Under the pieces are notes generated by a model. The model was not told the origin of the DNA, made no database searches, and saw only the letters and a list, made by a program, of their open reading frames with translations. Positions 52,004 through 62,742 of a DNA stretch of 64,000 bases are shown one piece after another. Source of the DNA: Sphingomonas sp. 7/4-4 (GTDB lineage: Bacteria > Pseudomonadota > Alphaproteobacteria > Sphingomonadales > Sphingomonadaceae); assembly GCF_027941955.1 (NCBI RefSeq), contig NZ_CP115960.1:2604001-2668000 (forward strand). The letters are read 5' to 3'. The position numbers and the translations under genes were made by a program. The first letter of the stretch is position 1. The number at the start of each line of letters is the position of its first letter.

Positions 52004-54328
52004 TCACTGCGCCGCGCCGCCCATGATCTGCACCAGCTTCTTCGGATCCTGGTTCGAGGGTAATGGCGAGCGGCTGGTCAGCGTTCGATTGGCGTCGTTC
52101 CAGATCAGTTCGGCCTTGACGCCCTTGCCGCTGCGATAGCCGTTGGTGGTGCCGTCGTCGTCATAGAGCGTGAAGCGCGCGTCGCGGCCCGGATATACCC
52201 GGATCGCCTCCAGCGCCTGCTTCTCCGAGGTATTGGCCACCGGCGACCCGACCGGAAGGATCGAGCCGGCGCGGACGAACAGCGGAATCCGGTCGATCGG
52301 CGCCGCGGCCTCGATCGTCTGACCGCCGCTGTAGCGCCGGTTGGTCCAGTAATCGTACCAGTCGGCGCCGGCCGGCAGATAGACCGGGCGGGTGGTCCGT
52401 CCCTGCTCGGTGACCGGCGCGACGAGGAACGCCGGGCCGAACATATATTGGTCGCCGACGGTCGCGGCCTTGGGATCGTCCGGAAAGTCCATGAACAGCG
52501 CCCGCATGAACGGCGCACCTGTGTCGTAGGTCTGCCGGCCGAGCGAATAGAGATAGGGAATGAGCGCGTAGCGAAGCTTGAGATAGCTCGCGAGGATCGG
52601 TTCCGCCGCCGGGCCATATTCCCAGATCGCCGTGGCCGGACGCTGCCCGTGGATGCGCAAGGTCGGCGTAAACGTGTTGTACTGGAACCAGCGGACGAAG
52701 AGTTCGGGATAGTCGGCATAATCCGGCCCCATTGCAGTCGCACCCGCCGGCGCGACCAGCACCGGCCGTTCGGCCTTGGGTCCGTTGGGCCACATCCAGC
52801 CGCCCGTGTCGCTGCTCCAATAGGCGATCCCGCTCGCCGTGAAATTGAGCCCGGCGGGAACCTGTCGCCGCAGCGCCTCCCATGTCGAAGCGACGTCGGA
52901 AGACCAAAACAGCCCGCCGTTGCGCTGCGCGCCCAGATAGGCGGCGCGGGCGAGGATCAGATTGCGCTTGTCGGGCCGGTCGCGCGCCGAACCGTCGGCG
53001 ACGATGCTCGTATGCACCAGCGGATAGACATTATAATAGCGGTCGCCCGAGCCGATCGAGAAGAAATAGCCGCTCGGCACCAGATCGGGCTCGGTCTCGT
53101 CCAGCCAGAACCAGTCGAAGCCTTCGCTCGCGATATTGTCGCGGATCCTGTTCCAGAACCACTCCCGCGCCTGCGGGTTGGTGCTGTCGAGGAGCGCGCC
53201 TGCGCGGTCCGACCGGACGGCGAGACCGTCCGCGACTTGGCCCTCGGCGTCCTTGAGGAACCAGCCCTTGGCCGACAATGTATTGTAGTAGCGTGATTCG
53301 CGTTCGAAGCGCGGCCAGACGCTGATGATCGAGTGCATGCCCCAATCGTGAAGCTGGCGGTTCATGCCGGCGGGGTCCGGAAAGGCGTTCCGATCGATGT
53401 CGAGCTGCCCCATCCGCGTCCAGTGGAACCAGTCGAGCACCATGACGTCGAGCGGATAATGGCGGCTGCGATACCCTTCCGCGATCCGCATCAGTTCGTC
53501 GCGGCTCTCATAGCGTGCCTTGCTCTGGATGAGGCCGAACGCGGCCTTGGGCGGCAGCGGGGTTTCGCCGGTCAGCTTGGCATAGCCCGCGTAGATCTCG
53601 TCGGATGTCTTGCCGGTGATGATGAAGAACGACACGCGTTCGCCGACTTGGGACTGGAAGCGCGTGGCATTGTGCAGGCCCGGCGATACGGTCGTCGCCG
53701 ACGCATTGTCCCAGATGATCCCATAGCCTTTGTTGGTGACGAGGAAGGGCACGCAGACCGACTCGCCTGCCGGCGCATCGTAATTGTGCCGGCAGTCGAT
53801 CGTCCTGCCGCGTAGATCGAGCGCGCCCTCCTGATTCTGCCCGAGGCCGTAATAATGCGTGTCGGCAGTGTCGGCGAAGCTTGCGCCCACCTTGAACGTC
53901 TTCTCGCCATTCACGGTCTGGGGCGCCATCTCCCAGCCGTTCATGCGCGTGATCTCCCTGCCGTCGGGCGTGCCGATCGTGATCGAAACCGGAGGGAGCG
54001 ACGGCGCGAAATAGCGCTGCATCTGGGTCGGTGGCTTGGGCCAGGGCTGGGCGTTGACCGTCACGCGCAATGCCGAAGACGTGAACAGATCGCCCGAAGC
54101 GCCGCCGCTATGCGTCCAGCCGCTCGCATCCGGCTTGGCGCTGATACCGTATCCCGGCCCTTCCTCGACCTCCTTGCGGTCGAGCGACAGCGTCACGCGA
54201 ACGATGTTGGGGCCATAGGCCTCAACCGAAACCAGGCTGCCGTTGCGATCCATGGTCGCGAGCGACTGGGCGGCGGCCGGACCAGCGGCGAGCGCCGCGC
54301 TCGCGAGCAGAATGTGACGCAAAATCAT
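52004..54328 (-). CDS. Glycoside hydrolase family 31 (alpha-xylosidase or alpha-glucosidase)
   Basis: A signal peptide (MILRHILLASAALAAGPAAAQ) precedes the N-terminal beta domain (THYYGLGQNQEGALDLRG), a TIM barrel and two C-terminal beta domains (FMDFPDDPKAATVGDQYMFGPAFLVAPV). The nucleophile motif is WFWLDETEPDLVPSG (Asp in WLD) and the acid/base lies in YWSSDTGGWMW. VMVLDWFHWTRMGQLDIDRNAFPDP resembles the alpha-xylosidase and transglucosylase branch. Length is 774 aa. It is the last gene of a five-gene operon with a GH39 beta-xylosidase, so alpha-xylosidase is likelier than maltase, but this is inferred. Confidence 0.88.
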   Translation of the reverse strand: MILRHILLASAALAAGPAAAQSLATMDRNGSLVSVEAYGPNIVRVTLSLDRKEVEEGPGYGISAKPDASGWTHSGGASGDLFTSSALRVTVNAQPWPKPPTQMQRYFAPSLPPVSITIGTPDGREITRMNGWEMAPQTVNGEKTFKVGASFADTADTHYYGLGQNQEGALDLRGRTIDCRHNYDAPAGESVCVPFLVTNKGYGIIWDNASATTVSPGLHNATRFQSQVGERVSFFIITGKTSDEIYAGYAKLTGETPLPPKAAFGLIQSKARYESRDELMRIAEGYRSRHYPLDVMVLDWFHWTRMGQLDIDRNAFPDPAGMNRQLHDWGMHSIISVWPRFERESRYYNTLSAKGWFLKDAEGQVADGLAVRSDRAGALLDSTNPQAREWFWNRIRDNIASEGFDWFWLDETEPDLVPSGYFFSIGSGDRYYNVYPLVHTSIVADGSARDRPDKRNLILARAAYLGAQRNGGLFWSSDVASTWEALRRQVPAGLNFTASGIAYWSSDTGGWMWPNGPKAERPVLVAPAGATAMGPDYADYPELFVRWFQYNTFTPTLRIHGQRPATAIWEYGPAAEPILASYLKLRYALIPYLYSLGRQTYDTGAPFMRALFMDFPDDPKAATVGDQYMFGPAFLVAPVTEQGRTTRPVYLPAGADWYDYWTNRRYSGGQTIEAAAPIDRIPLFVRAGSILPVGSPVANTSEKQALEAIRVYPGRDARFTLYDDDGTTNGYRSGKGVKAELIWNDANRTLTSRSPLPSNQDPKKLVQIMGGAAQ

Positions 54329-54416
54329 GAAGTCTCTCCATCGATTCTCTGGCTTTCGCCGTGACTGGTGTTCTCGCAGGTCGCGCGTCAGGCCCCGTAC
54401 GGGCGCGCGCGATATG

Positions 54417-56017
54417 TCACTTGCCGCGCACCGGCTTCACCGGCTCGAGCAGAGCCAGCACGACATCGTTGCTCCGCATCGGCACCCGCAAAACATAGTT
54501 TCCGTCGCTACCGATACGGACGGTCATGTTCTTCTCCGGCGCATCGCTTGTGAGAGACTGCAGCTCGGTGAGCTGCGTGCGGGACAGCGAAGCGGGCGAA
54601 CCCATTTCGAGATAGCGCGTATGGGCGTCGTTGGCCTTGAAGCCGGTACGGCGGACCGTCAGCCGATAGCTTCCGCGTGCCAGTCCGCGGAAACGCACTT
54701 CCGCGCTGCGCGCTGCCTGCGCAGGCAGCACCCTGGTGAAGAACGGCCGGTTGCTCAGTTCCTGCTTCGGCAGTTGCCAATCCCAGAACAGCACGCCGGT
54801 CCTGCCCTTGTCGGTCGTGATCCACGTCTGCGGGTCCGCCGACGGCACTTCACGGCCGTTCAACGCATTCAGATATTTGTACGCGAAGAATGCGGGTTTG
54901 CGGATGCCTTCGCGATTGATGAGGCCGAAACCGCCGTGGAAAGGCGTGGGCGGGGGCCAGCCTCTTCGAACAGGTCGCTGAAGGTCCAATAGCTCATTCC
55001 CTGCGCGAACGTGCGCGTCGCGCGCAGCTTGGTCAGGATATAGGCGGCGCTGATATAGGAATCGTGGACCGGATCGCGCGGGTTGTAGCTCGCGCTCCAT
55101 TCGGTGAAGAACAACGGCAGCGAGGGAAATTTCGACGCCGCGATCTGCTCCCGCACACGCCGCACATCGCCGACGACCGCGTCGGGATTGGTCGAAAGCC
55201 TGTTGTCGTCCTGCCCCTTTTCATCGAGGAAGCCGCCATCGACACCATAGGTATGCGTCGCGACGAAATCGACGGGGATGCCCCGGCTCGCGGCATAATC
55301 CAGGAACTCGGGAACCCAGGCTGCTCCCGCCGTGGCCGGACCGCCTACCCGCAAGCCCGGATCGATCGCCTTGATCGCACGCGCGCTCGCCTCATAGAGT
55401 TCGAAATACGCTTTCTGATCCGCGCCCTCCCAGAAACCGCCGAGATTGGGCTCGTTCCATACCTCGAAATACCAGCTGCGGACCTCGGCCTCGCCATATC
55501 GGCTGCGCAGATGGTGCACGAACGCGTCGACAAGCGCACTCCACGCCTTCGGATCCGGATGCGACGTGTTGCCCTTCCAGTAGAAGATCGTCTGCGGCGA
55601 GCTCGCCATCGCCTCGGGCGTGAAGCCCAATTCGACGAAAGGCTTGATCCCCATGCCGAGCAGCGCGTCATACAATTGGTCGATCTTCGTCCAGTCGTAG
55701 ATCGTCTTGCCGTTCTCGACCCGAACGGTCCGGAAGACATCGTGGAAGATCGCGTGGAACCGGACATAGCGGAAGCCCAGCTCGTCGACGGCGAGCTTGA
55801 GCTGCGCCAGACTCTCGGGACGGATCAGCGTGCCGGGATAATCCGATCCGACCGAGAAATTGAACGAGCGGTCCAGCGGTCCGGCGGCCTTGCGCAGGTC
55901 CACTTCGATGTGCCGCGGCTGCGCCTCGGCGGCAACCTGCGGTTGCGCGGCCGAAGCCGGCGCCATCACGCAGGCGGCCGCCGCCGCGAATGCCATGCCG
56001 AGTCTCTTGAAATTCAT
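54417..56017 (-). CDS. Glycoside hydrolase family 39 beta-xylosidase-like (one frame break)
   Basis: A signal peptide ([23 protein letters not shown]) is followed by a TIM barrel. The acid/base is in WYFEVWNEPNLGGFW and the nucleophile in LPLFFTEWSASY; FRYVRFHAIFHD and FVELGFTPEAM are family landmarks. The frame is lost at the GGGGG at 54952-54956. One more C on the coding strand gives EEAGPPPTPFHGGFGLI and opens a C-terminal beta domain ending LALLEPVKPVRGK. Repaired length is 533 aa. It would release xylose from oligosaccharides in the periplasm. Its ATG overlaps the stop of the halogenase-like gene upstream (ATGA). Confidence 0.88.
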
Positions 56018-57551
56018 TGCGCCGCCTGGCGCGCCATGGCGCAGTTCATAGCAATATAGTCCTCGTGGGTCGGCATCGCCTCGGCGGTGCGCGCGACGAT
56101 CTCGCGCATATGGTTCATGAACTGGACGGTCTCTCCGACCGGCAGCATCGCCACCAAAGGATCGGCGGCCCGCGGGACGATGTTCTGGCCGAGAAGGACG
56201 GCGATCCAGCTCTCCTCGGTGAAGAGCGAATTATGCGCCCTGAAGATTCGCCCCTTTTCGCGCCACAATTCGATCCGCGCGGCGAGGCTGTCTGGGACAT
56301 CCATCGTGCGGCAATGGTTCCAGAAGTCGGAATCGGCGCGCTCGGTGGCGTGATAATGCAGGATGATGAAATCGCGGATGTGCTCGTATTCCTCGATCAG
56401 CCAGCGATTATATTCGTCGATCTCGATTCCGCTGAAGCCGCGATCCGGGAACAGCGACATCAGGCGGAAGATGCCGGACTGGATCAGATGGATGCTCGTC
56501 GATTCGAGCGGCTCGATGAACCCGCCGGCGAGGCCGATCGCCACGCAGTTCTTCTCCCACAGCTTCTCCCGCCGCCCGGCGGTGAAGCGAAGCAGCCGCG
56601 GATCGGCGATCGTCGGCGCGTCAAGCCCGTCGAGCAGCCGCTGCAGCGCAGTCTCCTCGTCGGTATGCGCGCTCGAGAAGACGTGGCCGTTGCCCACGCG
56701 GTGCTGCAGCGGAATGCGCCAGCGCCATCCGCCCTGCTCCGCATTCGCGCGCGTATAGGGGACGGGCGGTGCGACGTTCGCAGTGGGCACTGCGATGGCG
56801 CTGTCGCAGGGCAGCCAATGCTGCCAGCTGCGATAGGGAACGCCCAAGGTCTGCCCGAGCAGCAACGCGCGGAATCCGCTGCAATCGACGAAAAAGTCGC
56901 CTTCGATCCGCCGGCCGTCTTCGAGGACGACCGCAGTGATATGCCCGTCGAGCGGCGCCTGCTCGACGTTCGCGATCTTGCCCTCGACGCGCTTCACGCC
57001 GCGCGCTTCCGCATGCCCGCGCAGGAATTTGGCATAGAGGCCGGCATCGAAATGATAGGCGTAAGCGAGGCCGGACAGCACCGCGTCGGGATTGCTGGCG
57101 GGCTTGGCGAAGCGCCTCCGCCGGGCCGCCGCAATCGAGATGGCATAATCGTCCACCGGACCCGGATCCGCATCGCCGCCCAGCAGATGCTGGCGCAGCC
57201 AGATCTGGTGGAAATTGATGCCCAGCATCGAACGGCCATATTTGCCGAAGGGATGGATGTACCTGTCCCCCGCCTGCCCCAGTCGACGAATTCGATCCCG
57301 AGCTTGAACGTGCCCTGCGTCGCGGCGACGAATTCGTTCTCGTCGATGCCGAGCGCGGCATTGAAATCCAGCAAGGGCGGGATCGTCGCCTCGCCCACCC
57401 CGACTGTGCCGATCTCGTCCGATTCGACCAGGGTCACGGCGACGCCCGCAGCGACCAGGCGCGACACCGCGGCCGCCGTCATCCAGCCGGCCGAACCGCC
57501 GCCGACAATCACCAGCCTGGTGACCGGCGCTTCCGTCGGCGGCCGCGTCAT
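56014..57551 (-). CDS. Flavin-dependent tryptophan-halogenase-family protein, complete motif set (one frame break)
   Basis: FAD binding is at [16 protein letters not shown]. The family's lysine lies in [12 protein letters not shown], the WxWxIP motif is intact in [11 protein letters not shown], and the Glu-Ser pair that holds the active-site lysine is in [14 protein letters not shown]. The frame breaks at the CCCC at 57277-57280; adding one G gives [16 protein letters not shown]. Repaired length is 512 aa. Family members oxidise halide with reduced flavin; related enzymes next to TonB receptors in Xanthomonas halogenate indoles in vitro. The partner flavin reductase is not in the window. The gene overlaps both neighbours by four bases. 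Confidence 0.85.
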
Positions 57552-59110
57552 GCTGCGTTCGCGCCTGGACCGAAGCCGGACTTCTGCGCGAAGCGGACCA
57601 GTTCGCGGTTCGACGGCAGCTGGCGGAGCGCGAATTCGGCCTGCTGCCGGATCTTGGCAAAAGCCGCCTTGGCGTCCTCCTCGAACCGGAAAACGCCAGC
57701 CTTGGCCGACAGATCGGTTTTCCAGCCCATCCCGTACAGCACATATTGCCAGCTGGATTCGGTGAAGATGTCCACGTTCCGGTCGACGTCCATCTCGTTT
57801 GGCGGCCGGAACCGCCAGCGATCGAGCAATTCCTTCAGGCTGTCGGGAACCGAGGCCGGATCGACATTATCACGCCAGAATTGGCTGTCGCGCCGTTCGC
57901 TGAGGCAATAATGCAGCTTGATGAAATCGAGCGTGCGCTCGTAGCGACGGCGCATATTGGCATTGAACTGGCGCGCCGAAGTCTCGAAATCGCCCGCCCA
58001 GGGAAAGAGATTGGCGATCACGCCCGCGGCGATTTCGGAGAAGACGATTCCCGTCGCCTCAAGCGGTTCGAAGAACCCGCTGGAGAGGCCTACCGCCACG
58101 CAGTTCTTGTACCAGTTCACTTCGCGATATCCGGCGTCGAAGCGGAACCTGCGCGCCTCCAGCTTTGCACCGGCGGGGCCGATATACTCGCGCAAAACCC
58201 GTTCCGCCTCGTCCGCGTCGCCATGCGCGGACGAATAGACGTGGCCGATGCCGCGCCGGGCCTCGAGCCCGATGTCCCAGATCCATCCCGCCTGCTGGGC
58301 AGTCGAGATGGTGTAGGAAGCGATCGGATCGTCGGGCCGTGCATAAGGGACCTGGATCGCCACCGCGCCGTCGCAGAAAAGCACGTCGCGGCAGGACTTC
58401 CATGGCTGGCCGAGCGCCTTGCCGATCAGCTCGGCACGAAAGCCCGTGCAATCGATATAGAGATCCGCCGTCAGGACGCCGCGTTCGGCGCAGCGGACCC
58501 CGGCGATCGCCCCGTCTTCGCCGAGCAACACTTCCTGCACGGTATCGACCAGATGCGTCACGCCATTGGCGATGCCCTGCTCGCGGAGCAGCACGGCGAG
58601 CGATACCGCATCGAAGTGAAAAGCGTAGTTCAGCGGCCCGACAAAATCGGGATGGCTCGGCAATTTGGGCGCACGGTGCGCGTCGGCCGCGCGCTTCTGC
58701 GGCGTGTTGACTTCATCCCAATTGGCATCGCCGGCGAGACCGAGCAGCCAGTAGGGGAGGAGCTCCGGACCGTCGCGGTCGTCGGTTTCCTGAAAGGCGT
58801 GAAGATAGTGATCGTGCCCCGGCGTGCCGGGCGTGTGCCGCCAGTGGACGAATTTGGCACCTTGCTTGAACGTGGCGCCGCAGCGACGGACCAGTTCGGC
58901 CTCGTCGATTCCGATCCGCGCCAGCGTCCTGCGGATCGTCGGGAAAGTGCCCTCGCCGACGCCGAGAATGCCGATATCGTGCGATTCCACCAAAGTGATC
59001 GCAACGCCGCCGGGAAGATCGGCACCCAGCATCCGCGCGAGATACCCTGCCGTGATCCAGCCGGCAGTCCCGCCTCCCACGACCAGGATTCGCCGGCATT
59101 CGGAAACCAT
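57548..59110 (-). CDS. Flavin-dependent tryptophan-halogenase-family protein, altered motifs
   Basis: The FAD site [17 protein letters not shown] and the lysine segment [12 protein letters not shown] are present, and the overall length (520 aa) is normal. But WxWxIP reads [11 protein letters not shown] (Pro lost), and the Glu-Ser pair reads [10 protein letters not shown] (Ser lost to Ala). It may be an enzyme with another reaction, or a non-halogenating partner of the neighbour. It is the first gene after the receptor, following a hairpin. ATG 59110 begins 54 bp after the receptor stop and its end overlaps the next start. Confidence 0.85.
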   Translation of the reverse strand: MVSECRRILVVGGGTAGWITAGYLARMLGADLPGGVAITLVESHDIGILGVGEGTFPTIRRTLARIGIDEAELVRRCGATFKQGAKFVHWRHTPGTPGHDHYLHAFQETDDRDGPELLPYWLLGLAGDANWDEVNTPQKRAADAHRAPKLPSHPDFVGPLNYAFHFDAVSLAVLLREQGIANGVTHLVDTVQEVLLGEDGAIAGVRCAERGVLTADLYIDCTGFRAELIGKALGQPWKSCRDVLFCDGAVAIQVPYARPDDPIASYTISTAQQAGWIWDIGLEARRGIGHVYSSAHGDADEAERVLREYIGPAGAKLEARRFRFDAGYREVNWYKNCVAVGLSSGFFEPLEATGIVFSEIAAGVIANLFPWAGDFETSARQFNANMRRRYERTLDFIKLHYCLSERRDSQFWRDNVDPASVPDSLKELLDRWRFRPPNEMDVDRNVDIFTESSWQYVLYGMGWKTDLSAKAGVFRFEEDAKAAFAKIRQQAEFALRQLPSNRELVRFAQKSGFGPGANAA

Positions 59111-59131
59111 CGATGCACTCCGAACAAAATT

Positions 59132-59154
59132 GGTGGCGGGCCCGGCCCGCCACC
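59132..59154 (-). terminator. Intercistronic hairpin with T-run after the second TonB receptor gene
   Basis: GGTGGCGGG (59132-59140) pairs with CCCGCCACC (59146-59154). On the minus strand the stem is followed by AATTTTG. It probably reduces read-through from the receptor into the enzyme genes, as at 45629-45658. Confidence 0.65.
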
Positions 59155-59163
59155 AGGAGGGTA

Positions 59164-62135
59164 TCAGAATGCCAGGTTCGCGCCGAGACTCACGCGCCGA
59201 TCGCTCTGAAACCAGCTGCGCGTATAGATGGCGTCGTTCTTGTAGCCGCCCATCAGCGTGCGTTGTGTCGCGTTGAGCACGTTCGTGCCCCTGATGGTGA
59301 ACGACAGATTGTCGGTCACCTTATAAGTCAGGCCAACGTCCACCTGACCATAGGCATCACCATAGACCGGCAGCGCGATCTGCACACTCTGCCCGGCCGC
59401 CCCCGGCGCCGAGACAAAGGTATAGGTCGGGGTGGTGCCGTTCGCGTTGGTCGACTGAAGATATTTCGACCGCCACGAATAAGCCACGCGCGCCGAGAGC
59501 TGGCTGCGTTCGTAGAGCAGGGTGAGGTTGTAATTGTGCTTCGAAAGCCCCTGGAGCGGCGCATCGTTGCGGATCGCACCGAAGATGTCGCGATAGAGGT
59601 CGCCCGGATTCTTGCTGTCGATGTAAGTGTAGTTGGCTTCGATACCGAAGCCGGCGAGAGCACCCGGCAGCATATCGAGGAAGGCGCGGCCGCCCACTTC
59701 CACGCCCTTCACCGTGGCGGCTTCCGTGGCGGTGATCACGTCCGAAGCCGCCGCGCTGGCGAGCTCCGTGGTTCCGTTTTGATACCGGATCGTCACGTCA
59801 CGCTGGGTCAGCGAGAAGATCGGCAGATCCGTGATGCGCTTGTAGAAGCCGTTCAGATAGAACATCGTTCCCGGCTTGGCATACCATTCCAGCGACACGT
59901 CGACATTGTTCGACATGGCGGGCTTGAGGAAGGGGTTGCCGGTCGAGGCCGTGAAGTTGGTGAAAATGCCCGGCTGGCCCGAAATCGGATTCGAGGTCGT
60001 CGCGACACCGATGTTGCCGCCGCCGCGCGTCGCGTTGAAGTTCGGCAGGTCCATCGTGATGTTGTAGGCGGCGCGCAGCTTGACGTCCTCGGCCGGCTGC
60101 AACTGCAGGTTCACCGAAGGCAGGAACCGTGTGAAGCTCGCGCTGCCTCCGCGCGGATCGACCCGCTGCGCCAGGCTTACCGTCTGGCCATTGCGGATAT
60201 AGCTAAAGGCGTCCTGGACGATGAAGCCCTGGGACTCGTTCTTCACGTGCACCACGCGTCCGCCGATGTTGCCCGAGAATCCGAGCTTGCCGGCCTCATA
60301 GTCCCGCCCGAAGCGGACCTGCGCATAAGCGGCGGAAGTTTCGGTCTTCCACAGGCCCAGGTCCTGCGGCAGGAACGAAGCTGGCCGCGACCGCGCACCG
60401 CCATATCCCAGGGGTGCAGGGCGGTGCAGTTCGTCGGCGGTCACCCCCTCGAGGAGCGCGATGGATGGCCACAGCGTATTCGCCGGGACACCGATATCGC
60501 CGTGGAAGAAATTGTCGAAGGCGTAATATTCCACATCCCCCGGCCGGGCGTCGGCGAAGGTCAATTGCGGATCGCCGTTCCAGCCGCGGCCCAGCGCCGT
60601 CCAGGTGAAGCCGTTGTTGAGATCGCGCTCCCTGCGCTCCGACACGCGCCCGCCGACCTTCACGGCACGGAAGAAGCTGTCCTCGAACGTGTATTCCGCA
60701 TCGAGGTTGAACGAATCCATCGTTCCGCGATTGCGCTCATTATGCGGCATCGCCGCCGACCAGCTATAGTTTGCCGGATTGGCGAGCGTGGTCGCGACCG
60801 ATGCCGGTACGGTGACCTGGGGGAAGTCACCGGTCAGATCGAAGCCGAACGTCGAGGGAAGGGGACGTCGCGGAATATCGCGAGGCGATCGAGCCGGGAT
60901 GTCGACAGGGTATTCTGGTAGGCGCCCGAAATTTTGAGCGGGCCCTGTCCCGGCTGCCAGCTGAATTGGGCCGAGATATCCCGGGTCATCGAGTTCGAGC
61001 GCGTGCCCTCGGTGCCGCCGCCGCCATTGATGGTGCCGCCGGTGGGCAGAAAGGTGTTCGCATCGCGCAGGAACATCGAGCTTGTCGACAACAGCGCGCC
61101 GTTATCGTCGAACGTGCTCCCGGTTCGATTGACGGCCAGATCCTGCGAGGTCTGCATCGCGAAGTGCGACTGGTTGTGGTTCTTGTAGCGTGACTGGAAG
61201 TAGATGCCGGTCAGCGTCAGATCGTCACTCGGCGCCCATTGTGCTGCGGCGTAGATGCCGCTCCGGTTGCGCTTGAATTCCTCATCGCCATAGTCATAGC
61301 CGCCGGGGAGGAACACGTCCTGGGTTTCTCCCAGCAGCCGCCGGCGAAAATAGGGCTCGGTGCGGAAGAAGTTGGACCGCGAGGTGAGCTGGCTGGTCGC
61401 CAGATCGACGAGGATGCCGATATCGCCGATCCCGGTGTGCCAGCGATTCGAGAGGAGCATCGATCCGGAATAATCCGTCTTTTGCGTCAAATCACCGTAG
61501 CTGACTTCCGCGCTGCCGGCGGCATGCCAGCCGGGCGAGAAATCGAACGGCAGCTTGGTGCGCAGATCGATCTGGCCGCCAGTCCCGCCTTCGATCAGGT
61601 CGGCCGTCGCCGATTTGTAGACGTCGACCGCCGACATCAGCTCCGGAGTGACGTCACCCCAGACGAGTCCGCGTCCGCCATTGGCACTGAAAATCTCGCG
61701 GCCGTTCAGGCGCGAGGCGACGCCGCTGAGGCCGCGCACCTGAATGCCCGACCCTTCGACCGAGAAATGGTCCGGATCGCCCAGCGCGCCGAAACGAACG
61801 ATGCTCACGCCCGAGACGCGTTGGAGGACTTCGGTGATGGAATTGTCGGGCAGCTTGCCCGCTTCATCGGCCACGACCGAATTGATGATGCTTTCCGACG
61901 CCTTCTTGCGCTCGTCGGCCGCCTGCAGCGCGGCGCGGCGGCCCGTCACGACGATGGTCTGTTCCTCGCCCTCGGTAGGAGCTTGCGCCTGTGCGCCTTG
62001 CGCGTCCTGCGCACCAGCGGCGGCCGGCTCGTTCTGCGCAAGCGCCGGATGCGCCGCTCCTGCCAGTGCCAGCAAAGAGACGCCGGTGCGCACAGCCCAA
62101 CCACGTCCGTTCCGCCCAGACTTTCCGATCGCCAT
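59164..62135 (-). CDS. TonB-dependent receptor of the xylan-type locus (one frame break)
   Basis: A long basic signal peptide (RTGVSLLALAGAAHPALAQ) is followed by EEQTIVVTGRRAALQAAD, the plug (EAGKLPDNSITEVLQRVSG, GIQVRGLSGVASRLNGREIF) and a barrel ending RVSLGANLAF. The frame breaks at the GGGG at 60861-60864; one extra C gives RDVPLPSTFGFDLTG. Repaired length is 990 aa. It heads an operon with two halogenase-like genes, GH39 and GH31, and xyl-box-like sites lie upstream. Import of xylan-derived oligosaccharides is the best guess. Confidence 0.88.
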
Positions 62136-62209
62136 TCAATCCTCCCCAAGGGTGAACCTCCGCACGCATCATTGCCGTGCCGAAGTCGCAAACCGCGCTT
62201 TCTGAGCGT

Positions 62210-62223
62210 CGGTAGCGCTAACA
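62210..62223. promoter_or_regulatory. Xyl-box-like operator 1
   Basis: CGGTAGCGCTAACA agrees in 13 of 14 positions with TGGTAGCGCTAACA, the XylR (LacI-family) box I remember from Caulobacter and Xanthomonas xylose/xylan genes. The core TAGCGCTA is a perfect palindrome. It is 75 bp upstream of the TonB receptor start. Confidence 0.6.
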
Positions 62224-62339
62224 TGATTATTCCGATTAATGTTTCTCGTCCAGCAATAATAATATCATTATGACGCAAAACGCTATGTGGGCGCCGGGGT
62301 GTGCCGATCTTGCAACAGCATAAATTGGTCGGCGGAATG

Positions 62340-62353
62340 CGTTAGCGTTAACA
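62340..62353. promoter_or_regulatory. Xyl-box-like operator 2
   Basis: CGTTAGCGTTAACA is a weaker match (11 of 14) to the same box and lies 117 bp from the first site. Two spaced sites suit looping by a tetrameric LacI-family regulator. Confidence 0.4.
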
Positions 62354-62742
62354 TATTTTTGCCGCGCACTCTGACCATCCCCGACGCGCCTTATCGCTTC
62401 GAATTACGCCTACTCTACTCGGTGTCTCACGCTGCGCGGGGCGCAGCGCTAAAGCAGATTGCCTTCTGTTTTCAGTTACATACCGAGAATCAATATGCCT
62501 GCCGCTCTAACGGCGGTAGATTTTATATATGCAGGATAAATTCACCCATGAGAAGTCATTAAAATACGGTCAAATTGTTGCCGCTCGCACGCGCATTGCG
62601 TATGTGAGCGGTAACGTTCTCATGTGAGAGAATGCCGTTCTGCGGCGGCGGGCGCGTCAGCAGAAATGCGCACTAAGTAGAGGATTTTCGCGATTTTCCC
62701 GGTACGGGCGAGTATCGCGCATGGGGAAAAGGCACGACAGCG

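Larger units (their letters stand above)
62136..62742. other. Regulatory intergenic region, 607 bp, AT-rich
   Basis: No gene is seen on either strand. The stretch is clearly more AT-rich than its surroundings (for example 62222-62280 and 62340-62580) and lies between divergent genes: the TonB receptor and the FadR-type regulator. It holds the two xyl-box-like motifs listed separately. A small dyad, TTCTC-ATGTGA-GAGAA at 62617-62632, may belong to the regulator gene. Confidence 0.6.

Noticed and set aside
62287..62562. 91-residue ORF in the AT-rich gap
   Set aside because: It has no ribosome site, atypical codon use and no recognisable features, and it overlaps operator motifs.
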